A model generated the notes under the pieces. It worked only from the letters and a program-made list of their open reading frames with translations, ran no database searches and was not told where the DNA came from. A stretch of 64,000 bases of DNA from Mycolicibacterium goodii (GTDB lineage Bacteria > Actinomycetota > Actinomycetes > Mycobacteriales > Mycobacteriaceae), in contig NZ_CP012150.1 of assembly GCF_001187505.1 (NCBI RefSeq), forward strand, positions 2,294,001 through 2,358,000, written 5' to 3'. How positions within the stretch are numbered: position 1 is the first letter of the stretch; each line of letters starts with the position of its first letter. The position numbers and the translations under genes were made by a program. Positions 16,691 through 25,819 of this stretch are shown here, in pieces.

Positions 16691-17577
16691 CACTTGCCCT
16701 CCTTCTGCGCCTCGGCGAACTTGCGCACCGCGGCCTGGTAGTCCGCCTCGCTGCCCGACAGATAGGTCTCCACGAACTCGGCCCAAGTCTCCTCGGAGCT
16801 CGCGGCCTCGGCGTAGTGGCGCTGGAACTTCTCGTCACGACGGTAATCCGGTTCGGCCGTGGTGAAGTGGGCGCCGCCCGGGGCCTCGACGACGGTGTCG
16901 ACCATCATGCGGTTGACCAGCAGGGCCTGTGGAGGCACGGCCTTGACCAGTTCGTCGGTGGGCACCACGCGTTCCACCGAGAGGAACCGCCTCCGTGCGG
17001 CCATCAGGAACAGGTCGTCGAAGTACGGGTCGATGCCGGTGTAGGCCGCATTGCCCTTGGCGTCACCGAGATTCATGTGCACGAACGCCGCGTCCAGGTT
17101 GAGGGCAGGCATGGCGATGAGTTCCTCGTGTGCGCCGTCGGTTTCGTACGGCGAGCGCACGGTCTTGAGTTCGTCGCCCCAGAAGTTGCGCACGTCGCTG
17201 CCCAGGCCGGCGCGGATCGGCAGGAACGGCAACCGCTGTGCGGCGGCCTGCAGACCGCAGCGCAGCATGCCCTCGTCCATCTCGCGCGCCTCGATCGATC
17301 CGCTGGTGCGGGCCTTGGCGAACCACGGGTCGTAGAACGGCGTCGAATCCAGCGACACGAAGCCGTAGTAGACCCGTTTGACCTTGCCCGCCGAGCACAG
17401 CAGGCCGAGATCCGGGCCGCCGTAGGTGACCACGGTCAGGTCGGTGACATCGGTGCGCAGCAGCGCGCGCACGAACGCCAGGGGCTTGCGGCGCGAACCC
17501 CAGCCGCCGATGCCGATCGTCATGCCGCTCTCGATCGCCGAGACGGCCTCGTCCAAAGTGGTTCGTTTATCGGTCAT
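16690..17577 (-). CDS. ipdA: COCHEA-CoA hydrolase alpha subunit IpdA
   Basis: This 295-residue CoA-transferase alpha-like subunit has GMTIGIGGWGSRRKP (residues ~19-33, the oxyanion glycine loop of the family) and NLDAAFVHMNLGDAKGNA. With IpdB it opens the C ring by a retro-Claisen-type hydrolysis; unlike true CoA-transferases, the pair hydrolyses a carbon-carbon bond. ATG 17577 overlaps the echA20 stop by 4 nt. It belongs to the KstR2-controlled leftward operon. Confidence 0.9.
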   Translation of the reverse strand: MTDKRTTLDEAVSAIESGMTIGIGGWGSRRKPLAFVRALLRTDVTDLTVVTYGGPDLGLLCSAGKVKRVYYGFVSLDSTPFYDPWFAKARTSGSIEAREMDEGMLRCGLQAAAQRLPFLPIRAGLGSDVRNFWGDELKTVRSPYETDGAHEELIAMPALNLDAAFVHMNLGDAKGNAAYTGIDPYFDDLFLMAARRRFLSVERVVPTDELVKAVPPQALLVNRMMVDTVVEAPGGAHFTTAEPDYRRDEKFQRHYAEAASSEETWAEFVETYLSGSEADYQAAVRKFAEAQKEGK

Positions 17578-18329
17578 TTCGCCCTCTTCTCAGTCCCCGC
17601 GAACGCATCCCGGTGCTCGTCGGAGACACCGGAAAGGTTCAGTTCGAACGTGAAGCCCTGCTCCATGCGGTAACTGGAGTTGACGCGCTGCACGTCGATG
17701 AAGTTGAGCGCCTCCTTGGCCGCGCGGATCACCCGGGTGTCCTTGGCGGCGATGTCGCGGGCGACCCGCAGCGCGGCCTCGTCGAGCTCTTCGCGCGCGA
17801 CCACCTCGTGCACCGAGCCGAAGTGGTGCAGGGTCGCGGCGTCGACGGTCGCGGCGGTGAAGAACAGGCGTCGCATCATGTGCTGGGGCACCAGTCGTGA
17901 GAGGTGCGTGGCGGCACCGAGCGCGCCGCGTTCCACCTCGGGCAGACCGAATTTGGCGTCGTCGGATGCGACGATCACATCGGAGTTGCCGACGAGTCCG
18001 ATGCCGCCGCCGACGCAGAAGCCGTTGACGGCGGTGACAACCGGAACCTCGCACTCGTAGACCGCCTTGAAGGCCGCGAAGCATCCGCGGTTGGCGTCGA
18101 TGAGCGCGGTGAAGCCCTCGGTGTTCTGCATCTCCTTGATGTCGACGCCTGCGTTGAAGCCGCGGCCTTCGGCGCGCAGGATCACCACGTGGGTCTGCGG
18201 GTCGCGGCCCGCGGCGGTGACCGCGTCGGCGAGTTCGAACCAGCCACGCGACGGGATGGCGTTGACCGGCGGATAGTTCACGGTGACCGAGACGATGCCC
18301 GGTTCGACGGTGGTGGATGTGATCGTCAT
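17574..18329 (-). CDS. echA20: Crotonase-fold ring D hydrolase EchA20
   Basis: This 251-residue crotonase-superfamily protein hydrolyses, in this family, the D ring of HIEC-CoA to give COCHEA-CoA. It has RAEGRGFNAGVDIKEM and GFCVGGGIGLVGNSDV, the oxyanion-hole and CoA-binding segments. I chose ATG 18329 (MTITSTTVEPG), 29 nt from the KstR2 operator; the upstream extension would run through the operator into the divergent gene. It is the first gene of echA20-ipdA-ipdB-ipdC. Confidence 0.9.
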   Translation of the reverse strand: MTITSTTVEPGIVSVTVNYPPVNAIPSRGWFELADAVTAAGRDPQTHVVILRAEGRGFNAGVDIKEMQNTEGFTALIDANRGCFAAFKAVYECEVPVVTAVNGFCVGGGIGLVGNSDVIVASDDAKFGLPEVERGALGAATHLSRLVPQHMMRRLFFTAATVDAATLHHFGSVHEVVAREELDEAALRVARDIAAKDTRVIRAAKEALNFIDVQRVNSSYRMEQGFTFELNLSGVSDEHRDAFAGTEKRAK

Positions 18330-18358
18330 CGGATTCCTTGATCGCGGCCGGATACCTA

Positions 18359-18387
18359 AGCAAGCACTTGCTTGGTACGCTAGCACA
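18359..18387. promoter_or_regulatory. KstR2 operator between echA20 and the divergent SDR gene
   Basis: AGCAAGCACTTGCT at 18359-18372 fits AnCAAGnnCTTGnT and is part of an 18-bp near-perfect palindrome. A TACGCT -10 box (18376-18381) then lies 6 nt from GTG 18388. This is the third operator in the window with the same operator/-10/start geometry. Confidence 0.88.
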
Positions 18388-19170
18388 GTGACCGATATGC
18401 CAGAAGCCGGCGCGATCAACTTCGCTTTGGCCGGCAAGGTGGTCCTGGTGACCGGCGGAGTCCGCGGGGTCGGCGCCGGGATCAGCGCCGTCTTCGCTGG
18501 TCAGGGTGCGACCGTCGTGACCTGTGCCCGCCGTCGGGTCGACGGGTTGCCCTACGAGTTCCACAGCTGCGACGTGCGTGACGACGACTCCGTCGCCGCG
18601 CTCATCGGCGCGATCGTCGAGCGGCATGGCCGCATCGACGTCGTGGTGAACAACGCGGGCGGATCACCCTACGTCCCGGCCGCTGAGGCCTCGGCACGGT
18701 TCAGCACCAAGATCATCGAGCTGAATCTGCTTGGTCCGCTGTCGGTTTCACAGCACGCCAACGTGGTCATGCAGAACCAGGACGGCGGCGGCTCGATCGT
18801 CAACATCTCCAGCGTCAGCGGTCATCGGCCAACCCCGGGCACGGCGGCCTACGGTGCGGCCAAGGCCGGCGTCGACAACCTCACCAGCACACTCGCCGTC
18901 GAATGGGCGCCGAAGGTGCGGGTGAACTCCGTCGTCGTGGGCATGGTCGAGACCGAACAGTCCGAACTGTTCTACGGCGATGCCGACTCGATCGCCGCCA
19001 TCTCGAAGAACGTGCCGCTGGGCCGGCTCGCCAAACCCACCGATATCGGCTGGGCCGCAGCGTTTCTGGCTTCGGATGCGGCTTCCTACATCAGCGGGGC
19101 GTCGCTGCAGGTGCACGGCGGCGGCGAGCCGCCGCACTACCTGGCGACCACCACCGCCGAACTCGGATAG
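18388..19170 (+). CDS. Short-chain dehydrogenase of the KstR2 regulon (Rv3549c-like)
   Basis: This 260-residue SDR has the Rossmann start VVLVTGGVRGVGAGIS, a VVNNAGGSP segment and catalytic SS..Y..AK (NISSVSGH … AAYGAAKAG). The GTG start at 18388 follows a leaderless promoter overlapping the KstR2 site; an ATG three codons later is possible. The position and operator tie it to HIP breakdown, but the exact substrate is not settled by sequence. The next gene is another SDR, 15 nt downstream. Confidence 0.85.
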   Translation: MTDMPEAGAINFALAGKVVLVTGGVRGVGAGISAVFAGQGATVVTCARRRVDGLPYEFHSCDVRDDDSVAALIGAIVERHGRIDVVVNNAGGSPYVPAAEASARFSTKIIELNLLGPLSVSQHANVVMQNQDGGGSIVNISSVSGHRPTPGTAAYGAAKAGVDNLTSTLAVEWAPKVRVNSVVVGMVETEQSELFYGDADSIAAISKNVPLGRLAKPTDIGWAAAFLASDAASYISGASLQVHGGGEPPHYLATTTAELG

Positions 19171-19185
19171 AAGGAGAAAACGCAC

Positions 19186-20103
19186 ATGGGACTGCTCGAC
19201 GGCCGGGTAGCGATCGTCACCGGCGCCGGCGGCGGCATCGGACGCGCGCACGCGCTCGCGTTCGCCGCCGAGGGCGCGTGCGTGGTGGTCAACGACATCG
19301 GTGTCGGCCTCGACGGGTCACCGGCCGGTGGCGGCAGCGCCGCGCAGGCCGTGGTCGACGAAATCGTCGCCGCCGGTGGGCAAGCCGTCGCCGACGGCTC
19401 CAACGTCGCCGATTGGGGGCAGGCCGAGGCGCTCATCCGGCACGCGGTCGACACCTTCGGCACCCTCGATGTCCTGGTGAACAATGCAGGCATCGTGCGC
19501 GACCGGATGTTCGCCAACACCAGCGAGCAAGAGTTCGACGCCGTCGTCGCCGTGCATCTCAAGGGTCATTTCGCGACCATGAAGCACGCCGCGGCGTACT
19601 GGCGCGCCAAGGTCAAAAGCGGTGAGGCCGGCCCGGACACCCTGGACGCGCGCATCATCAACACGAGCTCGGGCGCGGGTCTGCAGGGCAGCGTCGGCCA
19701 GGCCAATTACAGTGCGGCCAAGGCGGGTATCGCGGCACTCACCCTCGTCGCCGCGGCCGAGATGGGGCGCTACGGTGTCACCGTCAACGCCATCGCACCG
19801 TCGGCCCGCACGCGCATGACCGAGACCGTGTTCGCCGAGATGATGGCCACACAGGACCAGGAATTCGACGCCATGGCGCCCGAGAACATCTCGCCGATCG
19901 TGGTGTGGCTGGGCAGCGCCGGGTCCCGCGACGTCACCGGCAAGATGTTCGAGGTCGAGGGCGGCAAGATCCGCATCGCCGAGGGGTGGGCGCACGGCCC
20001 GGAGATCGACAAGGGCGCGCGGTGGGATCCGGCCGAGCTCGGACCTGTCGTCGGCGATCTGCTGGCCAAGGCCCGCCCCGCGGTCCCGGTCTACGGCGCC
20101 TGA
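19186..20103 (+). CDS. Short-chain dehydrogenase of the KstR2 regulon (Rv3548c-like)
   Basis: This 305-residue SDR is longer than classical members. It has TGAGGGIGRAHALAFA, VLVNNAGIVRDRMFAN and the active site NTSSGAGLQGSVGQANYSAAKAG. An insertion before the active-site serine and the longer C-terminus (…GPVVGDLLAKARPAVPVYGA) resemble the SDR modules of multifunctional beta-oxidation enzymes. It follows the first SDR after a clear AAGGAG. It probably oxidises a hydroxyacyl-CoA of the steroid pathway. A GAGCAGACG-type inverted repeat follows. Confidence 0.85.
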   Translation: MGLLDGRVAIVTGAGGGIGRAHALAFAAEGACVVVNDIGVGLDGSPAGGGSAAQAVVDEIVAAGGQAVADGSNVADWGQAEALIRHAVDTFGTLDVLVNNAGIVRDRMFANTSEQEFDAVVAVHLKGHFATMKHAAAYWRAKVKSGEAGPDTLDARIINTSSGAGLQGSVGQANYSAAKAGIAALTLVAAAEMGRYGVTVNAIAPSARTRMTETVFAEMMATQDQEFDAMAPENISPIVVWLGSAGSRDVTGKMFEVEGGKIRIAEGWAHGPEIDKGARWDPAELGPVVGDLLAKARPAVPVYGA

Positions 20104-20113
20104 TTTCCTCTGC

Positions 20114-20171
20114 CGAGCAGACGTAAACCTGCCCTTTTTCCACCGAAAATTGGCAGTTTTACGTCTGCTCG
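20114..20171. repeat. 20-bp inverted repeat (GAGCAGACG family), copy 2
   Basis: The arms 20114-20133 and 20152-20171 match with one mismatch, and the loop again holds CTTTTTCCA. It is clearly related to 13398-13457 and also lies between convergent genes, 11 nt from each stop. Confidence 0.85.
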
Positions 20172-20181
20172 CGCTACAAAA

Positions 20182-20661
20182 TCAGGCCGGGTCGCAGATG
20201 ACGATCGGGATCTTGCGGTCGGTGTAGGACCGGTAGTTGGCGAAGTCGGGGTACATGGCGTCGAGCTTGGGCCAGTACTCGTCTCGCTCGGCGTCGGTGG
20301 CGTCGCGCGCGACGAGTACGAGTTTCTCGCTTTTGGTCTGGAACCTGACCTTGGGGTTGGCCAGGAGGTTGCGATACCACATCGGATCGGTGGCCCGCCC
20401 GCCCTGGGACGCGACCAGGACGATACGACGCCCCTCCTGCAGGTACAGCAGCGGAATGTCGCGCGGCTCACCGGATTTGCGCCCGATCGTGGTCAGGATG
20501 CCGACCTCGGCGCCACGCAGGAACTTGTTGCCGAACTTGCCGTTGGTGGTCTTGAACACCAGCGTCTGCAGACGCGACATCCACTTGATGATCGTGCCGG
20601 TGGATCTGGCGTTGAGACGTTCGAGCTGTTTGGCGGTGAGCGGACGGGGACTATCGGCCAT
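20182..20661 (-). CDS. ddn: F420-dependent nitroreductase family protein Ddn
   Basis: This 159-residue split-beta-barrel protein belongs to the deazaflavin (F420)-dependent nitroreductase family. It contains GILTTIGRKSGEPRDIPLLYL, VLVASQGGRATDPMWYRNLLANP and the C-terminal YRSYTDRKIPIVICDP, all conserved in mycobacterial Ddn. In M. tuberculosis the enzyme reduces quinones and activates bicyclic nitroimidazoles; whether this copy does so cannot be told from sequence. ATG 20661 overlaps the upstream gene by 11 nt, and the gene follows fadA5 on the same strand as in M. tuberculosis. Confidence 0.88.
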   Translation of the reverse strand: MADSPRPLTAKQLERLNARSTGTIIKWMSRLQTLVFKTTNGKFGNKFLRGAEVGILTTIGRKSGEPRDIPLLYLQEGRRIVLVASQGGRATDPMWYRNLLANPKVRFQTKSEKLVLVARDATDAERDEYWPKLDAMYPDFANYRSYTDRKIPIVICDPA

Positions 20662-21049
20662 GCGAACCCTGACGTACGAGGAACGGGCGGACTTTCGCGC
20701 GGATGTGGTGGATCTGGGCGGTGTCACCGGAGGCCGGTATCAGGAAGACCTCGTCGATGCGGGCGCCGACCTTGCGTCCGGCGATCGACGGTTTGGTCTT
20801 CAGCTCGAACCTCGCGCACACCTCGTCGCCGGAGACGGTGAACTCCGGCTCGCTCACCGATTCGATGACCCGGTACTGCGGCCCGCCGTTGAGGCTGCGC
20901 CGCAGGTGGTTTCCGGAGAAGCCGGTCTTGACGCCGAACTCGATGCGCTGACAGCCGGGCGCGAACGGAACATCGTCGGCCTGATGGCTGGCCAGCGCCT
21001 CGATGTACGCGCGCGCCGCGGCGATGCGATCGGCCTCGGGCAGTCCCAC
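20651..21049 (-). CDS. Small NTF2/SnoaL-like protein between fadA5 and ddn
   Basis: This 132-residue protein starts at GTG 21049 (VGLPEADRIAAARAYIEALASH), 2 nt after the fadA5 stop, and overlaps ddn by 11 nt. The pattern of an N-terminal helix pair, RIEFGVKTGFSG in the middle and a beta-strand-rich end fits an NTF2-like cone fold, as in SnoaL or ketosteroid isomerases, but I see no certain catalytic residue. The M. tuberculosis order, as I recall it, has no gene here. A steroid-binding or isomerase role is a guess from context. Confidence 0.7.
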   Translation of the reverse strand: MGLPEADRIAAARAYIEALASHQADDVPFAPGCQRIEFGVKTGFSGNHLRRSLNGGPQYRVIESVSEPEFTVSGDEVCARFELKTKPSIAGRKVGARIDEVFLIPASGDTAQIHHIRAKVRPFLVRQGSHGR

Positions 21050-21051
21050 GG

Positions 21052-22224
<1,173 letters not shown>

Positions 22225-22225
22225 C

Positions 22226-22239
22226 TAGAACACGTTTCA
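22226..22239. promoter_or_regulatory. KstR operator (fadA5 side)
   Basis: TAGAACACGTTTCA fits the KstR consensus TnnAACnnGTTnnA exactly. It lies 10 nt upstream of the fadA5 start. Confidence 0.9.
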
Positions 22240-22304
22240 GTAGCTTGACAAGCGACGATGTGACCGCGCCTTTTATTAGCTACGAGGTCATGTTTTACTG
22301 GCCC

Positions 22305-22318
22305 TAGAACACGTTGCA
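22305..22318. promoter_or_regulatory. KstR operator (cyp125 side)
   Basis: TAGAACACGTTGCA is a second exact match to TnnAACnnGTTnnA, 19 nt upstream of the cyp125 start. The core TAGAACACGTT is shared with the first site, and the two are 79 bp apart (start to start) in the divergent spacer. Confidence 0.9.
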
Positions 22319-22337
22319 TTTTGAGGAGCGCACACCT

Positions 22338-23621
22338 ATGCCCACGCCGAACATCCCTTCCGATTTCGACTTCCTCGACGCGACCCTGAACCTCGAGCGC
22401 CTGCCGGTCGAAGAGCTGGCGGAGCTGCGGAAATCCGAGCCCATCCACTGGGTGGACGTCCCGGGTGGCACCGGTGGTTTCGGTGACAAGGGGTACTGGT
22501 TGGTCACCAAGCACGCCGACGTCAAGGAGGTGTCCAAGCGCAACGACATCTTCGGCAGCTCTCCCGACGGCGCCATCCCGGTGTGGCCGCAGACGATGAC
22601 CCGCGAGGCCGTCGACTTGCAGCGCGCGGTGCTGCTCAACATGGACGCGCCCCAGCACACCCGGCTGCGCAAGATCATCTCGCGCGGTTTCACGCCGCGT
22701 GCCATCGGCCGCCTCGAAGACGAGCTGCGCTCGCGGGCACAGAAGATCGCGCAGACCGCTGCCGCGCAGGGCGCCGGCGACTTCGTCGAGCAGGTCTCGT
22801 GCGAGCTGCCGCTGCAGGCCATCGCCGAACTGCTCGGTGTGCCGCAGGACGACCGCGACAAGCTGTTCCGCTGGTCGAACGAGATGACCGCAGGCGAGGA
22901 CCCCGAGTACGCCGACGTCGACCCGGCCATGTCGTCGTTCGAGTTGATCTCCTACGCCATGAAGATGGCCGAAGAGCGCGCCGTGAACCCGACCGAGGAC
23001 ATCGTCACGAAGCTGATCGAGGCCGACATCGACGGCGAGAAGCTCTCCGACGACGAGTTCGGCTTCTTCGTGGTGATGCTCGCGGTGGCAGGCAACGAGA
23101 CCACCCGCAACTCGATCACCCACGGCATGATCGCGTTCTCGCAGAACCCGGATCAGTGGGAGCTCTACAAGAAGGAGCGCCCGGAGACTGCGGCCGACGA
23201 GATCGTCCGGTGGGCCACCCCGGTGTCGGCGTTCCAGCGCACCGCGCTGGAGGACGTCGAACTGGGCGGCGTGCAGATCAAGAAGGGCCAGCGCGTCGTG
23301 ATGTCGTACCGCTCGGCCAACTTCGACGAAGAGGTATTTGACACACCTCACGCTTTCAATATCCTGCGCAGCCCGAACCCGCACGTCGGCTTCGGCGGCA
23401 CCGGCGCCCACTACTGCATAGGCGCGAACCTGGCGCGGATGACCATCAACCTGATCTTCAACGCCATCGCCGACAACATGCCGGAGCTCAAGCCGATCGG
23501 TGCACCCGAGCGCCTGAAATCTGGTTGGCTCAACGGCATCAAGCACTGGCAGGTCGACTACACCGGTGCGGCCAAGGCTTCGGTTTCCGGGGCTCCCGGT
23601 ACCTGCCCGGTCGCGCACTGA
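22338..23621 (+). CDS. cyp125: Cytochrome P450 CYP125, cholesterol C26/27 monooxygenase
   Basis: This 427-residue P450 starts cholesterol side-chain degradation by oxidising the terminal methyl to a carboxylate. The I-helix AVAGNETTRNS, the ExxR-region sequence TAADEIVRWATPVSAFQRT and the heme loop GFGGTGAHYCIGAN with Cys360 are present. Long stretches match what I remember of M. tuberculosis CYP125A1. I chose ATG 22338, with GAGGAG 9 nt upstream, over an in-frame TTG at 22314 inside the KstR operator. It leads the cyp125-chsE1-chsE2-chsH2-chsH1-ltp2 operon. Confidence 0.96.
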   Translation: MPTPNIPSDFDFLDATLNLERLPVEELAELRKSEPIHWVDVPGGTGGFGDKGYWLVTKHADVKEVSKRNDIFGSSPDGAIPVWPQTMTREAVDLQRAVLLNMDAPQHTRLRKIISRGFTPRAIGRLEDELRSRAQKIAQTAAAQGAGDFVEQVSCELPLQAIAELLGVPQDDRDKLFRWSNEMTAGEDPEYADVDPAMSSFELISYAMKMAEERAVNPTEDIVTKLIEADIDGEKLSDDEFGFFVVMLAVAGNETTRNSITHGMIAFSQNPDQWELYKKERPETAADEIVRWATPVSAFQRTALEDVELGGVQIKKGQRVVMSYRSANFDEEVFDTPHAFNILRSPNPHVGFGGTGAHYCIGANLARMTINLIFNAIADNMPELKPIGAPERLKSGWLNGIKHWQVDYTGAAKASVSGAPGTCPVAH

Positions 23622-23639
23622 CAAACGGAGGTGGACTCG

Positions 23640-24644
23640 GTGGACTTCGCACCGAACCCGGAGCAGCAGGCCGTCGCCGATGTCGTGACGTCCGTGCTGG
23701 AACGGGACAACAGTTGGGACGCACTGGTATCCGGCGGTGTGACGGCTCTGGCGGTTCCCGAGCGCCTCGGCGGTGACGGACTCGGACTGCCCGAGGTCGC
23801 GACGGCGCTGACCGAGATCGGTCGCCGCGGCACGGTGTCACCGGCGCTCGCCACGCTCGGGCTCGGTTTGGTGCCGCTGCTGGAGCTCGCTTCCGAGACC
23901 CAGCAGGACCGGTATCTGGCGGAGGTCGCCAAGGGTGCGGTGCTGTCGGCCGCCCTCAACGAGCCGGGACGGCAGCTGCCGCAGCAGCCCGCGACCACGC
24001 TGGCCGGCGGCGTCCTCAACGGCACCAAAGTGGGTGTGGCGTACGCCGAATCGGCGCAGTGGCTGGTGGTCACGGCCGACACCGCGGTGGTGGTCGTGTC
24101 ACCGGCCGCGGCCGGGGTGACGCTCACCAAGACCCCGACCGCCAACGGTTCCGACGAGTACGTCGTGACGTTCACCGACGTCGCGGTGAGCGACGACGAC
24201 GTGCTGGCGGGCGCCACCGCGGCGCGCGTCAACCAGCTCGCCCTGGCGACGATCGGCGCGTTCGCCGCCGGCCTGGTGGCCGGTGCGCTGCGGTTGACGG
24301 CCGACTACGTCGCCACGCGTGAGCAGTTCGGCCGCCCGTTGTCGACCTTCCAGACCGTGGCCGCGCAGCTTTCCGAGGTCTACATCGCCTCGCGCACAAT
24401 CGATCTGGTGTCGACGTCGGTGGTGTGGCGGCTCGCCGACGGCCTCGATGCCGAGGAGGATTTCGCGATCCTCGGGTACTGGCTGACCTCGCAGGCTCCG
24501 CCGGCCATGCGGCTGTGCCATCACCTGCACGGCGGTATGGGCATGGACATCACCTACCCGATGGACCGCTACTTCTCCTCGACAAAGGACCTCACCCGGT
24601 TGCTGGGCGGTCCGGCGCATCGTCTCGACCTGGTGGGAGCGTAA
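23640..24644 (+). CDS. chsE1: Acyl-CoA dehydrogenase subunit ChsE1 (FadE28)
   Basis: This 334-residue subunit forms with ChsE2 the heterotetrameric dehydrogenase for the 3-carbon steroid side chain (3-OPC-CoA). C-terminal ACAD motifs include TREQFGRPLSTFQTVAAQLSEVYIA and HLHGGMGMDITYPM. I chose GTG 23640 (VDFAPNPEQQAVADVV) because GGAGG at 23626-23632 is then properly spaced; the in-frame GTG at 23631 overlaps the ribosome site. It follows cyp125 by 18 nt. Confidence 0.92.
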   Translation: MDFAPNPEQQAVADVVTSVLERDNSWDALVSGGVTALAVPERLGGDGLGLPEVATALTEIGRRGTVSPALATLGLGLVPLLELASETQQDRYLAEVAKGAVLSAALNEPGRQLPQQPATTLAGGVLNGTKVGVAYAESAQWLVVTADTAVVVVSPAAAGVTLTKTPTANGSDEYVVTFTDVAVSDDDVLAGATAARVNQLALATIGAFAAGLVAGALRLTADYVATREQFGRPLSTFQTVAAQLSEVYIASRTIDLVSTSVVWRLADGLDAEEDFAILGYWLTSQAPPAMRLCHHLHGGMGMDITYPMDRYFSSTKDLTRLLGGPAHRLDLVGA

Positions 24645-25819
24645 TGTTCATCGACCTGACCGCCGAGCAGCGCAAGCTGCAGGAAGAACTGCGGGAGTAC
24701 TTCTCCACGCTCATCACGCCGGAAGAGGCCGCGGCGATGGAGGCCGACCGGCACAACGAGGCCTACCGCGCGGTGATCAAGCGCATGGGCTCCGACGGCA
24801 AGCTCGGGGTGGGCTGGCCCAAGGAGTACGGCGGCCTTGGCTACGGCCCGATCGAGCAGCAGATCTTCATCAACGAGGCCAACCGCGCCGACATCCCGCT
24901 GCCCATGGTGACCCTGCAGACCGTGGGACCCACCCTGCAGGTGTACGGCACCGAGGAGCAGAAGAAGAAGTTCCTGCCCGGAATCCTCTCCGGCGACGTC
25001 CATTTCGCGATCGGCTACTCCGAACCCGACGCCGGCACGGACCTCGCGTCGCTGCGGACGACGGCGGTCAGACAACGGGACGAGTCCGGCGAATACTACC
25101 TGGTGAACGGCCAGAAGATGTGGACCACCGGCGCCCACGACGCCGACTACATCTGGCTGGCGTGCCGCACCGATCCGGATGCGCCCAAGCACAAGGGCAT
25201 CTCGATCCTGATCGTCGACACCAAGGATCCCGGCTTCTCGTGGACGCCGATCATCCTGTCCGACGGTGCTCACCACACCAACGCGTCGTACTACAACGAC
25301 GTCCACGTACCCGCCGACATGCTGGTCGGCGAGGAGAACGGCGGCTGGAAGCTCATCACCACCCAGCTCAACCACGAGCGCGTCGGCCTCGGACCGGCGG
25401 GCCGGGTCGCGGGCATCTACGACCGGGTGCACCGGTGGGCTTCGACGCCCGGTTCCGACGGCGTCACACCCATCGAGCATCCGGAGGCGCAACGCCTGCT
25501 CGGCCAGATCAAGTCGATCTGGCGGATCAACGAACTGCTGAACTGGCAGGTCGCCGCATCCGGTGAGACCATCGCCGTCGCCGATGCGGCGGCCACGAAA
25601 GTGTTCTCCACCGAGCGCATCCAGGAAGTCAGTCGGCTGGCCGAAGAGGCCGTCGCGCGGTTCGGCAATCCCGCCGACCGGCACACTGCGGACCTGCTGG
25701 TGTGGCTCGACAAGGTGGCCAAACGCAACCTGGTGATCACGTTCGGTGGCGGGGTGAACGAGGTGATGCGCGAGATGATCGCTGCTTCCGGATTGAAGGT
25801 GCCGAGGGTTCCGCGATGA
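24644..25819 (+). CDS. chsE2: Acyl-CoA dehydrogenase subunit ChsE2 (FadE29)
   Basis: This 391-residue partner of ChsE1 has YSEPDAGTDLASLRTT, LVNGQKMWTTGAHDADY and a C-terminal end lacking the usual NEIQ motif (FGGGVNEVMREMIAASGLKVPR), as in its family. ATG 24644 shares one base with the chsE1 stop (TAATG), which couples translation of the two subunits. Stop and next start overlap as ATGA. Confidence 0.92.
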   Translation: MFIDLTAEQRKLQEELREYFSTLITPEEAAAMEADRHNEAYRAVIKRMGSDGKLGVGWPKEYGGLGYGPIEQQIFINEANRADIPLPMVTLQTVGPTLQVYGTEEQKKKFLPGILSGDVHFAIGYSEPDAGTDLASLRTTAVRQRDESGEYYLVNGQKMWTTGAHDADYIWLACRTDPDAPKHKGISILIVDTKDPGFSWTPIILSDGAHHTNASYYNDVHVPADMLVGEENGGWKLITTQLNHERVGLGPAGRVAGIYDRVHRWASTPGSDGVTPIEHPEAQRLLGQIKSIWRINELLNWQVAASGETIAVADAAATKVFSTERIQEVSRLAEEAVARFGNPADRHTADLLVWLDKVAKRNLVITFGGGVNEVMREMIAASGLKVPRVPR

